Positions 28,474-38,101 of a stretch of DNA of 64,000 nucleotides are shown one piece after another. Position numbers and translations under genes: made by a program. Under the pieces are notes generated by a model. It saw only the letters and a program-made list of their open reading frames with translations, did not search any database and was not told where the DNA came from. The stretch is from positions 434,001 to 498,000 of the forward strand of contig JADJLN010000001.1 in assembly GCA_016710115.1 (NCBI GenBank), given 5' to 3'. How positions within the stretch are numbered: position 1 is the stretch's first letter; each line of letters begins with the position of its first letter. This DNA comes from Saprospiraceae bacterium (GTDB lineage: Bacteria > Bacteroidota > Bacteroidia > Chitinophagales > Saprospiraceae).

Positions 28474-28896
28474 ATGATGCAAACACGATGGGTTCAACGG
28501 TTCGGGCATTTTCAGGATGCATTCTTGCAACTTGACCAGGCTGTTGCTCTGAGTAAACAAAGGCCACTTTCCAATCTGGAAAAGCAAGGTCTGATCCAGG
28601 CATTTGAATTTACGCATGAGTTGGCCTGGAAAGTGCTAAAGGATTTCCTGTTTTATCAAGGAAATTCTGAGATTTCCGGGTCAAGGGATGCCACCAGGGA
28701 AGCCTTCTCTATGGGAATCATCCAGGACGGGCATGGTTGGATGGCCATGATCCGCAGCAGGAATGAAACTTCACACACATACAATGAGGCAACTGCTGAA
28801 GAGATCGTCGAACGGATCATCCATGCTTACCATGGGTTATTTCATCAGTTCCGACAAGAAATGGAAAGAAGGAGCCGGGAAATGACCACTGGATGA
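28474..28896 (+). CDS. HEPN-type toxin of an MNT/HEPN pair (HI0074 family)
   Basis: 140 residues, all helical. The family signature FEFTHELAWKVLKDF is at about residues 48-62. The HEPN ribonuclease motif R-x4-H is visible as RNETSH, followed by TY, near residues 90-97. In characterised HepT/MntA systems the HEPN protein is a ribonuclease toxin and the paired nucleotidyltransferase silences it by adding AMP to a tyrosine by the R-x4-H motif. The older annotation is nucleotidyltransferase substrate-binding protein. Its stop overlaps the partner's start by 4 bases, which implies coupled translation. Confidence 0.88.
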   Translation: MMQTRWVQRFGHFQDAFLQLDQAVALSKQRPLSNLEKQGLIQAFEFTHELAWKVLKDFLFYQGNSEISGSRDATREAFSMGIIQDGHGWMAMIRSRNETSHTYNEATAEEIVERIIHAYHGLFHQFRQEMERRSREMTTG

Positions 28897-29234
28897 TGAA
28901 GACATTGCCAGACACCGGACTTTGTACAGAAGATGTTCAGTTATTGTTGGACTGTATTCGAATAAATCCCAGTGTCGAAAAAATTATCCTTTTCGGATCC
29001 CGGGCAAGAGGGAACTATCGCCCGGGTTCTGATATTGATCTGGCTCTGTCAGGTGACCAATTGACGAAAGAAGATCTTGATCGCATCGCAATGGATGTTG
29101 ATGATCTGTTGTTGCCCTATCATGTCGATCTGGTGCGGACGAATCTGGTAGCAGATCATGAACTGGCGACCGAGATCCAACAGTGGGGGGTCTCTCTTGA
29201 TCAATTGGTTAAGTCGAGAAATGGACATTCCTGA
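28893..29234 (+). CDS. MNT-type minimal nucleotidyltransferase antitoxin (HI0073 family)
   Basis: 113 residues. The polymerase-beta-like active site is intact: FGSRARGNYRPGSDIDLAL (about residues 31-49), with a third acidic residue in VDLVRT near residue 86. By analogy with MntA it would transfer AMP to the HEPN toxin encoded just upstream. The order toxin-then-antitoxin with an ATGA overlap is common for this family. Confidence 0.88.
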   Translation: MMKTLPDTGLCTEDVQLLLDCIRINPSVEKIILFGSRARGNYRPGSDIDLALSGDQLTKEDLDRIAMDVDDLLLPYHVDLVRTNLVADHELATEIQQWGVSLDQLVKSRNGHS

Positions 29235-29254
29235 ATCTTGAGCACAGTAACTTC

Positions 29255-29487
29255 ATGGATCCACTGAAGGACATTTGGGGTTTTTTTGATGACGATGGGC
29301 CTCCGTTCAATACGGACCTCTATCCCATGCCAGCTCTTTGTTTGATCTGCAAAAAGAATGACCAGCCAAAGGAGGAGATCCTTTGCCAGTTGAATCGATT
29401 AGACCTGCGCATAATGATCAATTTATCTGTCATGCATATGCTCCACTATCCGATAGAGCATATCGTTCTGCACGATTGACATATTGA
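29255..29487 (+). CDS. Small cysteine-containing conserved protein (frameshifted at about 29409)
   Basis: About 77 residues after repair. It starts MDPLKDIWGFFDDDGPP, then has a CLICKK motif and, in the shifted frame, QFICHAYAPLSDR. Adding one C at about 29409 (GACCTG to GACCCTG) joins LDPAHNDQFICHAY. Three Cys and a His suggest a small metal site. I have the impression of similar small proteins in other Bacteroidota, but I cannot name the family. It lies 20 bases after the antitoxin gene and may share its transcript. Confidence 0.55.
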
Positions 29488-29606
29488 ACCGAATACATGA
29501 GCATTTGACACATGGTGGCTGAATACCTGGTCATGAATTCATCCCTTGGCAAAGGCATATGAAAACGGGTATCTTGTCGGCCATTCATTGTTGTCCAGCT
29601 CCTAAC

Positions 29607-30920
29607 ATGATCTCCCAACCGCTCAAGAACCAGCAGACCATCCTGGACAAACTGGGCATTGAATCGCTCAATGCCATGCAACTGGAAGCCCAGTCGGCCA
29701 TCCATCGGCATGGGGAGGTTATCCTGCATTCGCCAACGGGTACTGGAAAAACCCTGGCTTTCCTCCTGCCGGTCCTGGCCAGTCTGGAGGCATCGCAACA
29801 TGAAGTCCAGTGCCTCATCCTGGTACCATCCAGGGAGCTGGCCATCCAGATCGAACAGGTGGTGCGCAGTATGGGCACCGGGTACAAGACCAATGCGGTG
29901 TATGGTGGGCGGGCGGTCGCAAAGGACAAGGTAGACCTCAAGCACCGGCCGGCTATCCTGATCGGTACACCCGGTCGGGTAGCCGATCATATCCGAAGAG
30001 GCACCATCGATCCGTCCACGATCCGCATGCTGGTCCTGGATGAATACGACAAATCCCTGGAGATCGGCTTTGAAGCGGAAATGGCCGAGATCTGTGTGGC
30101 ATTGACCGGATTGGAAAAAAAGATCCTCACCTCAGCGACCCGCGATACGGATATACCTGAATTTGCCGGGATTCACGACCCCTTGATCCTTGATCATACC
30201 GACTCGGGACAAGCCTGGCTGGACGTACGCATTGTTGAATCTCCGACAAAAGACAAACTGGACACGTTATCCGGGCTACTCTGTCATCTGGGAGAAGCTC
30301 GGGGCATTGTCTTCTCCAATTTCAAGGATGCCATTCAGCGGATCAGCAACCATCTCCATGAGCAGGGAATTGCCCATGGTTGTTTTTACGGAGGCACAGA
30401 ACAGATGGAGCGGGAACGCGCACTGATCCAGTTCAGGAATGGCACGTATAACATCTTGGTCGCCACGGACCTGGCCGCCCGAGGCATTGATGTGCCGGAA
30501 ATCCACTACATCATCCATTACCACCTGCCCACTCGCGAACAGGAATATACCCATCGAAACGGTCGGACTGCCCGGATGGATCAGAACGGGGTGGCGTATA
30601 TCCTGAGAGGCAAGGGGGAGCATTTGCCGGAATTTATCCCGAAGCTGCGGGTGGAATCTGTGCCGCCCACCGCTGCTCCAATGCCAGCAAAATGGCGGAC
30701 ATTAGTCCTGTCTGGCGGGCGAAAGGATAAAATTTCCAAAGGGGATGTGGTCGGTTTCCTCACAGGGCAGGGACACCTGGAAGCTGATCAGATCGGCCAG
30801 GTCGAACTGACCCGCGATGAGGTGTATGTGGCCATTGATCCCGGGGAGATCGAGCGAATTCTGCGTAATCTGGAACAACAGAAGATCAAAGGGCGAAAGG
30901 TGCGGTTGACCGCATTATGA
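29607..30920 (+). CDS. DEAD-box RNA helicase (DbpA-like, DEYD variant)
   Basis: About 437 residues. The helicase motifs are complete: Q-motif region (LGIESLNAMQLEAQ), SPTGTGKT, PSRELAIQ, TPGRVADHI, DEYD in motif II, SAT in motif III, ATDLAARGID, and HRNGRTARM in motif VI. The last 75 residues (LSGGRKDKISKGDVVGFL to KIKGRKVRLTAL) match the DbpA RNA-binding domain, which in Escherichia coli targets helix 92 of 23S rRNA. The role is probably in ribosome assembly. DEYD keeps both acidic residues. The ATG at 29607 is favoured; 29559 is an alternative. Confidence 0.88.
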   Translation: MISQPLKNQQTILDKLGIESLNAMQLEAQSAIHRHGEVILHSPTGTGKTLAFLLPVLASLEASQHEVQCLILVPSRELAIQIEQVVRSMGTGYKTNAVYGGRAVAKDKVDLKHRPAILIGTPGRVADHIRRGTIDPSTIRMLVLDEYDKSLEIGFEAEMAEICVALTGLEKKILTSATRDTDIPEFAGIHDPLILDHTDSGQAWLDVRIVESPTKDKLDTLSGLLCHLGEARGIVFSNFKDAIQRISNHLHEQGIAHGCFYGGTEQMERERALIQFRNGTYNILVATDLAARGIDVPEIHYIIHYHLPTREQEYTHRNGRTARMDQNGVAYILRGKGEHLPEFIPKLRVESVPPTAAPMPAKWRTLVLSGGRKDKISKGDVVGFLTGQGHLEADQIGQVELTRDEVYVAIDPGEIERILRNLEQQKIKGRKVRLTAL

Positions 30921-30983
30921 CACTAGTGGATTCATTTTGGACAGCTACGCCTGGGTAGGTGCATGGTCAAAGTTGAAATCTGG

Positions 30984-33686
30984 TCATTCCACAATCACTT
31001 TTTGGACATACCGGTTGTAGCCTTTTTCCACAGCCAGAAGGTAGATGCCCTTTGACCAGTTCTGTACTGAGACCTGAAATTTGCCCTTCCGGATAGTTTC
31101 CTGAAACACCTGTTTGCCAGACAAAGAGTATACTGTGAGGGTGCCACCTCCATGACTTTGTGGAATATCCACCCAGAGGGTATGGGCTGCCGGATTTGGC
31201 CAAACATGTAATCCATTTCCTCCCCATCCGGGATCGGTGGAGGTCGTTCCACAGTCATTGAACAGCGGATCATCGGGCAGCAGACAATGGCCGCAGGTGT
31301 CCAGTTGATGAGGGCCATAGGCTATGCCCTTGCAATCGGCTATATCGTTGATTTTCCCGGGCTCGATGTGTGAGGCGATCACCTCGATATCACCGATGGC
31401 CGCGCAATCCCAATGGTAGATGCCGCCTTCGCAATCCAGGAACTCCAGTTGCATGGATTGAATGTTCATATCTGCCGGAAGGGAGATGGCGGTACCCTGG
31501 TCGCTGAGATCCTGAGTCAGTGTCTGTACGAAGATCTCCTGGGTCCAATTCTCGTCTGAATAAAGGGTCACTTTACAGGAGTGGATCTGGAGGTCCCAAC
31601 CGGCGGGGACATTGTGCAGGACGATCTTTCGTGCCCAGATGGGGACCCGCCACTGGAGCCGCAACCACTGCTGGTTGGGGTCCTCGAATTCGGGAGAGAA
31701 CCAGTGCTTTCCCCTGGATGTGAAGTTTTTCCGATCGATGGCATACCCGGGTGCATTCATGGCGCTGCTGGCCGTGATCAGTGCACCCGGAGCAAGGTTG
31801 GTGAACAGTAATTTCTCAGGTTCTTCCGGCACCGGGATCATGCTGTGGCCATTGTGGCACCCGACGCAGGTGACCTGCTGCCCGGGTCGGCCATAATTGA
31901 AGCCCATCACCTGGGTAGCACCATCCATGATGCCTCCTCCGGTCCGGGGGATATGGTATCCCGTCGCCAGGGAGGACCTGGCCTGTTCGAACAAGGGGAC
32001 ATTGGCCGGTGCATCGTTTTCCAGCACGCGCCCAAAGGGGTCAACGTCGATCTCATTGTATAAAAGGGGGAAGTCGAGGGCTTCCACAGAACCAAATTGC
32101 TGGTTCATCAGTGGAGAAGCAAAGAACCGAACCGAGTGGATATCACCAACTGCCGGAGCGGAAATGATGGGCACATCGACCGGAGCGTTGAAATAGATAT
32201 TCCGGCAATCGAAGGTGAATGTCCCTTCCTGTTTGAGATCGGTGAGGCCGGTGGGCGGCAGGGGCCAGGCCAGTTGAGTGATCCCGTCGGGGATAACCGG
32301 TGGCATTGGGCGTGGTTTGACCAGCTGGGCATGGAGGTCGGTCATACCAGGTTGATCGAGCAAGGGCATCACATTGCTCCCATCGGCATCCATGATGAAC
32401 AAGCCATAATCCTGCTCCGGTGTAGGCGCCTTGGAGAAGAGGATGCGACCATCCTCCAGGACATAGGGCTCGGCCGCATAATCGCCTACCAGGATCCCAT
32501 AGCTGGGAGGATTGTCGACATAATAGTCCAGGTCGCCATATTCCGTTGTACCTGCCAGGCCATCTGGCTCGGGTCCGGCACCGCGAAAATACCGTTTGAT
32601 CCCACCGAAACCCGAGCTTTCCGAGCTGTGTTCGATAGGGAACCAGTTGCCTACATAATGGCCATCCGGACCAAAGCTGCCTCCATAGCAACTGTTACCG
32701 GACGTCTCCCTGAAATGGGAGGAGAACAGCTTCAAGCTGCTGCCGTCCGGATTGATTTCGGTGAGCAGGAAGGAGTTGTTGTTGAACATGTAGAGCTGAC
32801 CGTCGATCACGCTGTTGAGGTCACTGGTGAGGCCATTGTGAAAAACCCACCCTCCCGGGTATTGGGTACTACCTATGGACTCCATTCCGTCGTAGGGCCA
32901 GTAGAAATTTCGCCACCAGCGTGAGAAGACGATCTTCCCGGTAAGCGGATCGATGGCGGGCCGGTCGGCCCCGTTCTTTTCCGTAGTGATCCGGTGCAGG
33001 TTGGTGCCGTCCGGGTTGACCACAAACAAATTGGAATTGCGGGTCACGTTGTACATGGCTATGCCCGGATACCGTGTCGAAGAGAAGACGATCCGACCAT
33101 CGGGAAGCCAGGCTGGATCGGTGTCATCATAGCCCATGAGTCCGTTCTGGGCCAGGGGGTGGAACTGGCTCAGATCGAGATCCTGATCGCTGCCCGGAAT
33201 GCCGGGTACACCGGTCACCTGGGAGAGGTTTGTGCCATCGATGTCGATGGTGTAGATGCGCCAGGCATCGTGTTCCTTGGAGATCTGGTTGCCATTGCCC
33301 AATTCATACTGACCATCCGGCAATCCGGCAAACACAACCCGGGTGGCATCCCAGGACAGGGTGGGGGCGCTGACATCGATCAGATGGAGGCTTTCCGGCT
33401 GAGGGTTGCCTCCGTCAACCAGGGTGTCGATGGTCCCGTCAGGGTAGAGGATGCACAGATAGCCCGGAGCGGCCACCTGGTATTTGCTGTACCCGCCAAC
33501 GCCGGGCAAGGCGTTAGCATCTGCCATATACACACTGCCGCAGCAGGGGATCTGCCGGGAAACGAACAGGACCGGGTGTTCCAGGGGAGGAAGGGGTGTA
33601 AAGGAGGGGGTGAGCAACAGGGCGATGAAGGCCAGGATCGCCAGGGCTGTGAGCGGAATCCAACGGGCAGGGACGTGGTCAGGCAT
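30984..33686 (-). CDS. Hydrazine-synthase-alpha-like haem protein with T9SS sorting domain
   Basis: About 900 residues. A hydrophobic N-terminus (IPLTALAILAFIALLLT) precedes a beta-propeller region with WDATRVVFAG, LPDGRIVFSSTR and LTGKIVFSRWW repeats, as in TolB/PD40 proteins. Next comes a region like the HzsA domains, then one c-type haem site CVGCH (Cys607, Cys610, His611) in VTCVGCHNGHSMIP. A galactose-binding-like domain (about 640-780) and a T9SS sorting domain (VWPNPAAHTLW to KVIVE) end it. HzsA relatives are common outside anammox bacteria and are not expected to make hydrazine without partner subunits. None are present here. The function is therefore open. Confidence 0.75.
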   Translation of the reverse strand: MPDHVPARWIPLTALAILAFIALLLTPSFTPLPPLEHPVLFVSRQIPCCGSVYMADANALPGVGGYSKYQVAAPGYLCILYPDGTIDTLVDGGNPQPESLHLIDVSAPTLSWDATRVVFAGLPDGQYELGNGNQISKEHDAWRIYTIDIDGTNLSQVTGVPGIPGSDQDLDLSQFHPLAQNGLMGYDDTDPAWLPDGRIVFSSTRYPGIAMYNVTRNSNLFVVNPDGTNLHRITTEKNGADRPAIDPLTGKIVFSRWWRNFYWPYDGMESIGSTQYPGGWVFHNGLTSDLNSVIDGQLYMFNNNSFLLTEINPDGSSLKLFSSHFRETSGNSCYGGSFGPDGHYVGNWFPIEHSSESSGFGGIKRYFRGAGPEPDGLAGTTEYGDLDYYVDNPPSYGILVGDYAAEPYVLEDGRILFSKAPTPEQDYGLFIMDADGSNVMPLLDQPGMTDLHAQLVKPRPMPPVIPDGITQLAWPLPPTGLTDLKQEGTFTFDCRNIYFNAPVDVPIISAPAVGDIHSVRFFASPLMNQQFGSVEALDFPLLYNEIDVDPFGRVLENDAPANVPLFEQARSSLATGYHIPRTGGGIMDGATQVMGFNYGRPGQQVTCVGCHNGHSMIPVPEEPEKLLFTNLAPGALITASSAMNAPGYAIDRKNFTSRGKHWFSPEFEDPNQQWLRLQWRVPIWARKIVLHNVPAGWDLQIHSCKVTLYSDENWTQEIFVQTLTQDLSDQGTAISLPADMNIQSMQLEFLDCEGGIYHWDCAAIGDIEVIASHIEPGKINDIADCKGIAYGPHQLDTCGHCLLPDDPLFNDCGTTSTDPGWGGNGLHVWPNPAAHTLWVDIPQSHGGGTLTVYSLSGKQVFQETIRKGKFQVSVQNWSKGIYLLAVEKGYNRYVQKVIVE

Positions 33687-33827
33687 GGTGGCAGAGTTTC
33701 CTGCCTTGAAGATGAGAAGAATTCTGAGGAGATGCAAGCTCCTTCAGATGTTAGTCTGACTATGGATGCCCGACTGCAGAACCCCTCATGCCACAGGTTT
33801 TACACGCTATGGCTGAGGAGGATCAAC

Positions 33828-35008
33828 TCACAATCTGTATTTCAGGAGCCCGGCTGCTGCGACCTGATAATCCCGTTCAGCCTTGTACAGGTGGAGGATG
33901 GCATTCTGGTAAAAGCTCATTTCCAGAAATATTCCATTGTTGTGATCTCTCCCAACCGCAAGGATTTGTTCAGCAGATCCGGATGCTGGACGGAAGTCAT
34001 GATCTCCTGTATTCAGTCAACCAGATTTCAAGGATTCCTGGCGGTCAACCATTTCTTTGATCTCGAAATAATGTTCATTTCGATGATTTTCCAATTCCCG
34101 TTCTGCAAATTGTACCCGGGCTTGTTGGAATTGAATGCGATTCTTCTGTTCCCAGATCGGCAAGGTGAGTCCGGCATGGATGCCGTTGAATTGCTGCCCC
34201 AGAATACCTTGATAGTGATAGCCGGCTTCAAATTTTGGCAAGCGCCAGGTCCCGCCAGGTTCAACTGTTTTTCCGAAATGTACCTTTCCTGTTCCAGCAC
34301 CATGCGCAAAGGATCGGCAGCTTCAACTTCTTTTTCCAGTTGATCGAATGGAGGGATCACCGGGATTTCCGGGTAAAGCGTATCCGCAAACAGGATCGCT
34401 TTCCCACCATTCAATTCCACGAGTTGCGTCCGAAGCTTCTCGAGATCAATCTGGTTTTCAGTTTGTAATTGCCTGCGTTCAATGACCTGAAGTTTTGCTT
34501 TGTTGAGATCCAGAATAGTGGCATCTCCCTCATCCAGTTTCTGCTGAAAATCCTTGAGTAGATCTTGCAATTCCATGAATCGTCGATGGTAATGACTATC
34601 CAGTTTCAGGCGATAGACCAGATCGATGCAAACCAGTTTGGTTTCCAGAAGGATTTCCTGTCGCAGACCGGCAATATGTGCCGATGAAACAGATCCCTGA
34701 GCCTTCGCCAGGTCCCTCCGTTGCTTATAGACGGTTGGGAAGTCAAAGGATTGGACTACGAATAGATCGGTCTGATCCCCGGCGATGGCAGGCGAGCCGA
34801 ACAGGTATTGTCCCTGGATTGTCGGATTGGGCAGGGTTAACCCAGTGGTATATTCCAGCTTCCTGCTTTCCCAGAATTGTTGGGTAGCGATCAGGCTTTT
34901 ATTCTGTTGTTCCACAGACCGAAGCACAGATTCCAGAGATGATTGTGCTTGGGTATTTGCCATCATGAAGAGGGCGAATACAATGATGGAGGTGGTTTTA
35001 CATTTCAT
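33828..35008 (-). CDS. TolC-family outer-membrane factor of the Cus/Czc efflux operon (multiple frameshifts)
   Basis: About 393 residues once repaired. Signal peptide (to about residue 21), then the two helical outer-membrane efflux repeats: LESVLRSVEQQNKSL, then TTGLTLPNP-like membrane strands, and LPIWEQKNRIQFQQARV in the second frame. At least three indels break it: near 34249 (GCGGGACC, probably one G short), near 34017 after VDRQESLKSG, and near 33910-34000. Peptides such as DLLNKSLRLGEITTMEYF and LEMSFYQNAILHLYKAERDYQ continue the family pattern to 33828. It overlaps the pump gene's end by 11 bases, as expected in one operon. Confidence 0.8.
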
Positions 35009-38000
35009 TCTTCCTGTTTCGATTGGTCATGTAATACACTACCGGCACAATAAATATGTTCAGTAACGTGGAGGTCAGTAATCCGCCCAGAATGACTTTG
35101 GCCATCGGGCTCTGGATTTCATTGCCTGGGAGATCACCAGCCATGGCCAGGGGGATCAAGGCCAGGCCCGCAGTCAGGGCGGTCATGAGGATGGGCGACA
35201 GTCGGTCAATGGATCCTTCCATGATGGTTTCCAGAATCGGGCGTCCTTCTTCTCGCAGGGTCTGATATCGGGAAACGAGGAGGATACCATTTCGTGTGGC
35301 GATCCCAAACAGGGTGATAAATCCGATGATGGCGGGAATGCTGAGCACTCCGGAAGTGACATAGACACTGAATACTCCTCCAATCAATGCAAGTGGTAAA
35401 TTCAGGAGAATGATGGATGCCGTACTCAGGTCCTTGAACTCCTGAAAGAGCAGGAGAAAGATCACCAGAAGGGACAGCAATGAAGTGATCAATAAGGTTT
35501 TCGACGCTTCAGCCTCGGCCTCGAATTGTCCACCATATTCAATATGGTATCCTTCGGGAAGGTTGATTTTTTCTCCTATCACCTGTCGGATCTCCTCTAC
35601 AGCGGATTTCTGATCGCGTCCGGAAACGTTTACGGAAACTACTGTTTTGCGCTGCACATTTTCCCGGTTGATCGTATTGGGGCCCGAGGTACTGACGATA
35701 TCTGCAACATAGGAAAGCGGAACCTTGATCCCGTTTGCACCATCAATCAAGGTATTCCTGATACTTTCGATTTGTCCCCGACTGGCTTCATCAAATCGCA
35801 GGACCAGGTCGAAACGTTTATTGCCTTCATAGATTTCAGATACTTTTTCACCCGCAAAGGCGATATCCACAAATTCATTGAACTGTCCGATTTGAATACC
35901 ATAATGATTCAGCATATCCCTGTTTGCCCTGATCTGGATCTGAGGGATCTCGATCTGCTGTTCGACACCGATATCCACAAGGCCAGGTATACCGGAGATA
36001 GCCGACATGATTTCTTTTGACGTCGTGTATAGCCGGTTCAGGTCGGGCCCGAACAGTTTGATGGCGATATTGGCTCTTGTGCCACTGAGCATATGATCGA
36101 TACGGTGTCCGATCGGCTGGCCAATGGTCAAATTTGCTCCGCCTACCTGGGCCAGTCGTTCACGGACATCAGCCATGAATGCTGATCGACTGCGATTGTC
36201 CAGAATGAATGGTGCGTCTATTTCAGCGGCATTCACGCCCTGGGCATGTTCATCCAGTTCAGCACGTCCGGTTCGTCTTGAAGTGATCTGGATTTCAGGA
36301 ATGCGCAATAACTCTTGTTCGATCCGGGCACCAATTTTATTGCTTTCCTCTAATGAAATGCCAGGCAGGCTGACAGCTGAGATGACCAGAGAGCCTTCAT
36401 TGAATTCAGGAAGAAAACTTCGGCCCAGTTGGGTCAGTGCAATCAATGCAATACTGAACAGGATGAATGAGGACACGATGACCGTCCTCTTGATCTGCAT
36501 GACCTGTTCCAATGCCGTGGCATAGCGTCGTTGCAACCAACGCACTAGGCGGCTTTCACTGTGCTGTTGTCGGAGCATCTTCTCATTGGTCAACAGGTAA
36601 CTGCCCAGCACCGGTGTGAGTGTGATGCTGACGACAAGCGAGGCAAACAGGGAGACAATAAATGCAATGCCGAGAGGAGCAAGGAGTTTTCCTTCCATGC
36701 CAGAAAGAAAGAACAGGGGAAGGAAAGCAACAATGATGATCAGGGTTGCATTGATGATGCTTGTTCGAATCTCGACAGAGGCGTCAAAAATGACCTGAAG
36801 CACATTCCTGCGTTCTGCTTCAGGTCGTGCAAAATTCTGTTTCAAGCGTTTGAATACATTTTCCACGTCGATGATCGCATCATCTACGAGTGCACCAATG
36901 GCGATGGCCATACCTCCCAGCGACATGGTGTTGATGGTGAACCCGAGCCATTTCAATGTTAGAATAGCCACGATAAGTGATACAGGAATGGCGAGTAGTG
37001 AAATGAGCGTGGCACGCCAGTTCATCAGGAAGAGGAACAGGATGACGATGACAAAAATGCTCCCCTCGAATAGTGTTTTTCGAATATTGGATATCGACGC
37101 ATTGATAAAATCTGCTTGCCGGAAGATGCGGGTATTGATGCGTACATCCGGGGGCATGGTTTTCTGCAGGTCTGAAATGGCATGTTCTATCGTTTCGGTC
37201 AACAGGAGCGTATTGGTAGCAGGCTGCTTCTGGACGGTAAGAATGACTGCCGGTTGTCCGGCAAGAGCACCATCACCGATCTTGAGTGCAGAACCGATAG
37301 TCAGTTCGGCGACATCCTCGATCTTCACGACACCTGTTGGTGTGACTTTGACAACTGACTTGCCGAGTTCTCCCAGTTGGCTGGTTCTGCCGATGCCCCG
37401 GAGGATGTATTCGTTGCCATATTCATTCAGAAAACCACCGGAAGAATTGCTGTTCGCCCCTTCCGCTGCATGCAGGAGCTCGGTCAATGTCACGCCATAG
37501 GCTGCCATTTTGAGGGGTGAGGCGAGGATCTGGTATTGTTTGAATTCCCCGCCGATCACCACAACCTGGGCCACACCGCCCGTTGCCAGGAGTCTTGGCC
37601 GGATCTCCCAGTCGGCGATGGTTCGCAGGTCAATTTGGGATGTGCTGTCAGCTGTGACGGAGATCAGCATGATCTCACCCATGATACTGGCTTGAGGTGC
37701 CATTGTCGGATTGCCTGCCCCCTGGGGTAGCCGTTCTGCTACAGCAATGATTTTTTCATTGACGATTTGCCGGGCCTTGAAAATATCTGTGCCCCACTCG
37801 AATTCGATCCAGACGATGGATATACCTGCTGAGGAGGAAGAGCGTACCCGCCTCACATTGGTCGCTCCGTTCACTGCCGTTTCCAGTGGGAACGTGACCT
37901 GTTTTTCGACCTCTTCCGGGGCCATGCCATGTGCTTCGGTGAGTACCACCACGGTTGGGGCGGTGAGGTCAGGAAAGACGTCTACTTCCATGCGCAGGCT

Positions 38001-38090
38001 GACCATGGTGCCGAAAACAATGAGCAAGACTGTAGCCACCAGAACCAGCAACCTGTTCTGCAGAGCGAAATGGATGATGTGATTGAGCAT
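34998..38090 (-). CDS. Heavy-metal RND efflux pump (CusA/CzcA family)
   Basis: 1030 residues, full length and intact. A proton-driven inner-membrane pump that exports metal ions through the outer-membrane channel. It has the usual twelve spans, with the first at residues 11-30, and two large periplasmic loops. The HME-type acidic site in the fourth span is GALVDDAIIDVENV. Other family landmarks are PDLTAPTVVVLTEA near the start and QEFKDLSTASIILLNLPLALIGG in the second half. Which metal it exports (Cu/Ag or Co/Zn/Cd) cannot be told safely. The operon order is His-rich protein, adaptor, pump, channel. Confidence 0.9.
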   Translation of the reverse strand: MLNHIIHFALQNRLLVLVATVLLIVFGTMVSLRMEVDVFPDLTAPTVVVLTEAHGMAPEEVEKQVTFPLETAVNGATNVRRVRSSSSAGISIVWIEFEWGTDIFKARQIVNEKIIAVAERLPQGAGNPTMAPQASIMGEIMLISVTADSTSQIDLRTIADWEIRPRLLATGGVAQVVVIGGEFKQYQILASPLKMAAYGVTLTELLHAAEGANSNSSGGFLNEYGNEYILRGIGRTSQLGELGKSVVKVTPTGVVKIEDVAELTIGSALKIGDGALAGQPAVILTVQKQPATNTLLLTETIEHAISDLQKTMPPDVRINTRIFRQADFINASISNIRKTLFEGSIFVIVILFLFLMNWRATLISLLAIPVSLIVAILTLKWLGFTINTMSLGGMAIAIGALVDDAIIDVENVFKRLKQNFARPEAERRNVLQVIFDASVEIRTSIINATLIIIVAFLPLFFLSGMEGKLLAPLGIAFIVSLFASLVVSITLTPVLGSYLLTNEKMLRQQHSESRLVRWLQRRYATALEQVMQIKRTVIVSSFILFSIALIALTQLGRSFLPEFNEGSLVISAVSLPGISLEESNKIGARIEQELLRIPEIQITSRRTGRAELDEHAQGVNAAEIDAPFILDNRSRSAFMADVRERLAQVGGANLTIGQPIGHRIDHMLSGTRANIAIKLFGPDLNRLYTTSKEIMSAISGIPGLVDIGVEQQIEIPQIQIRANRDMLNHYGIQIGQFNEFVDIAFAGEKVSEIYEGNKRFDLVLRFDEASRGQIESIRNTLIDGANGIKVPLSYVADIVSTSGPNTINRENVQRKTVVSVNVSGRDQKSAVEEIRQVIGEKINLPEGYHIEYGGQFEAEAEASKTLLITSLLSLLVIFLLLFQEFKDLSTASIILLNLPLALIGGVFSVYVTSGVLSIPAIIGFITLFGIATRNGILLVSRYQTLREEGRPILETIMEGSIDRLSPILMTALTAGLALIPLAMAGDLPGNEIQSPMAKVILGGLLTSTLLNIFIVPVVYYMTNRNRKNEM

Positions 38091-38101
38091 ATCGATGGGT
38101 G

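Noticed and set aside
30930..30960. Third MITE end (TTTTGGACAG)
   Set aside because: Only ten bases match, the next bases differ and no partner end is found at a fitting distance.
30984..33686. Evidence for anammox metabolism
   Set aside because: Only an HzsA-like protein is present, without HzsB/C or hydrazine dehydrogenase, and the genome is Bacteroidota-like.
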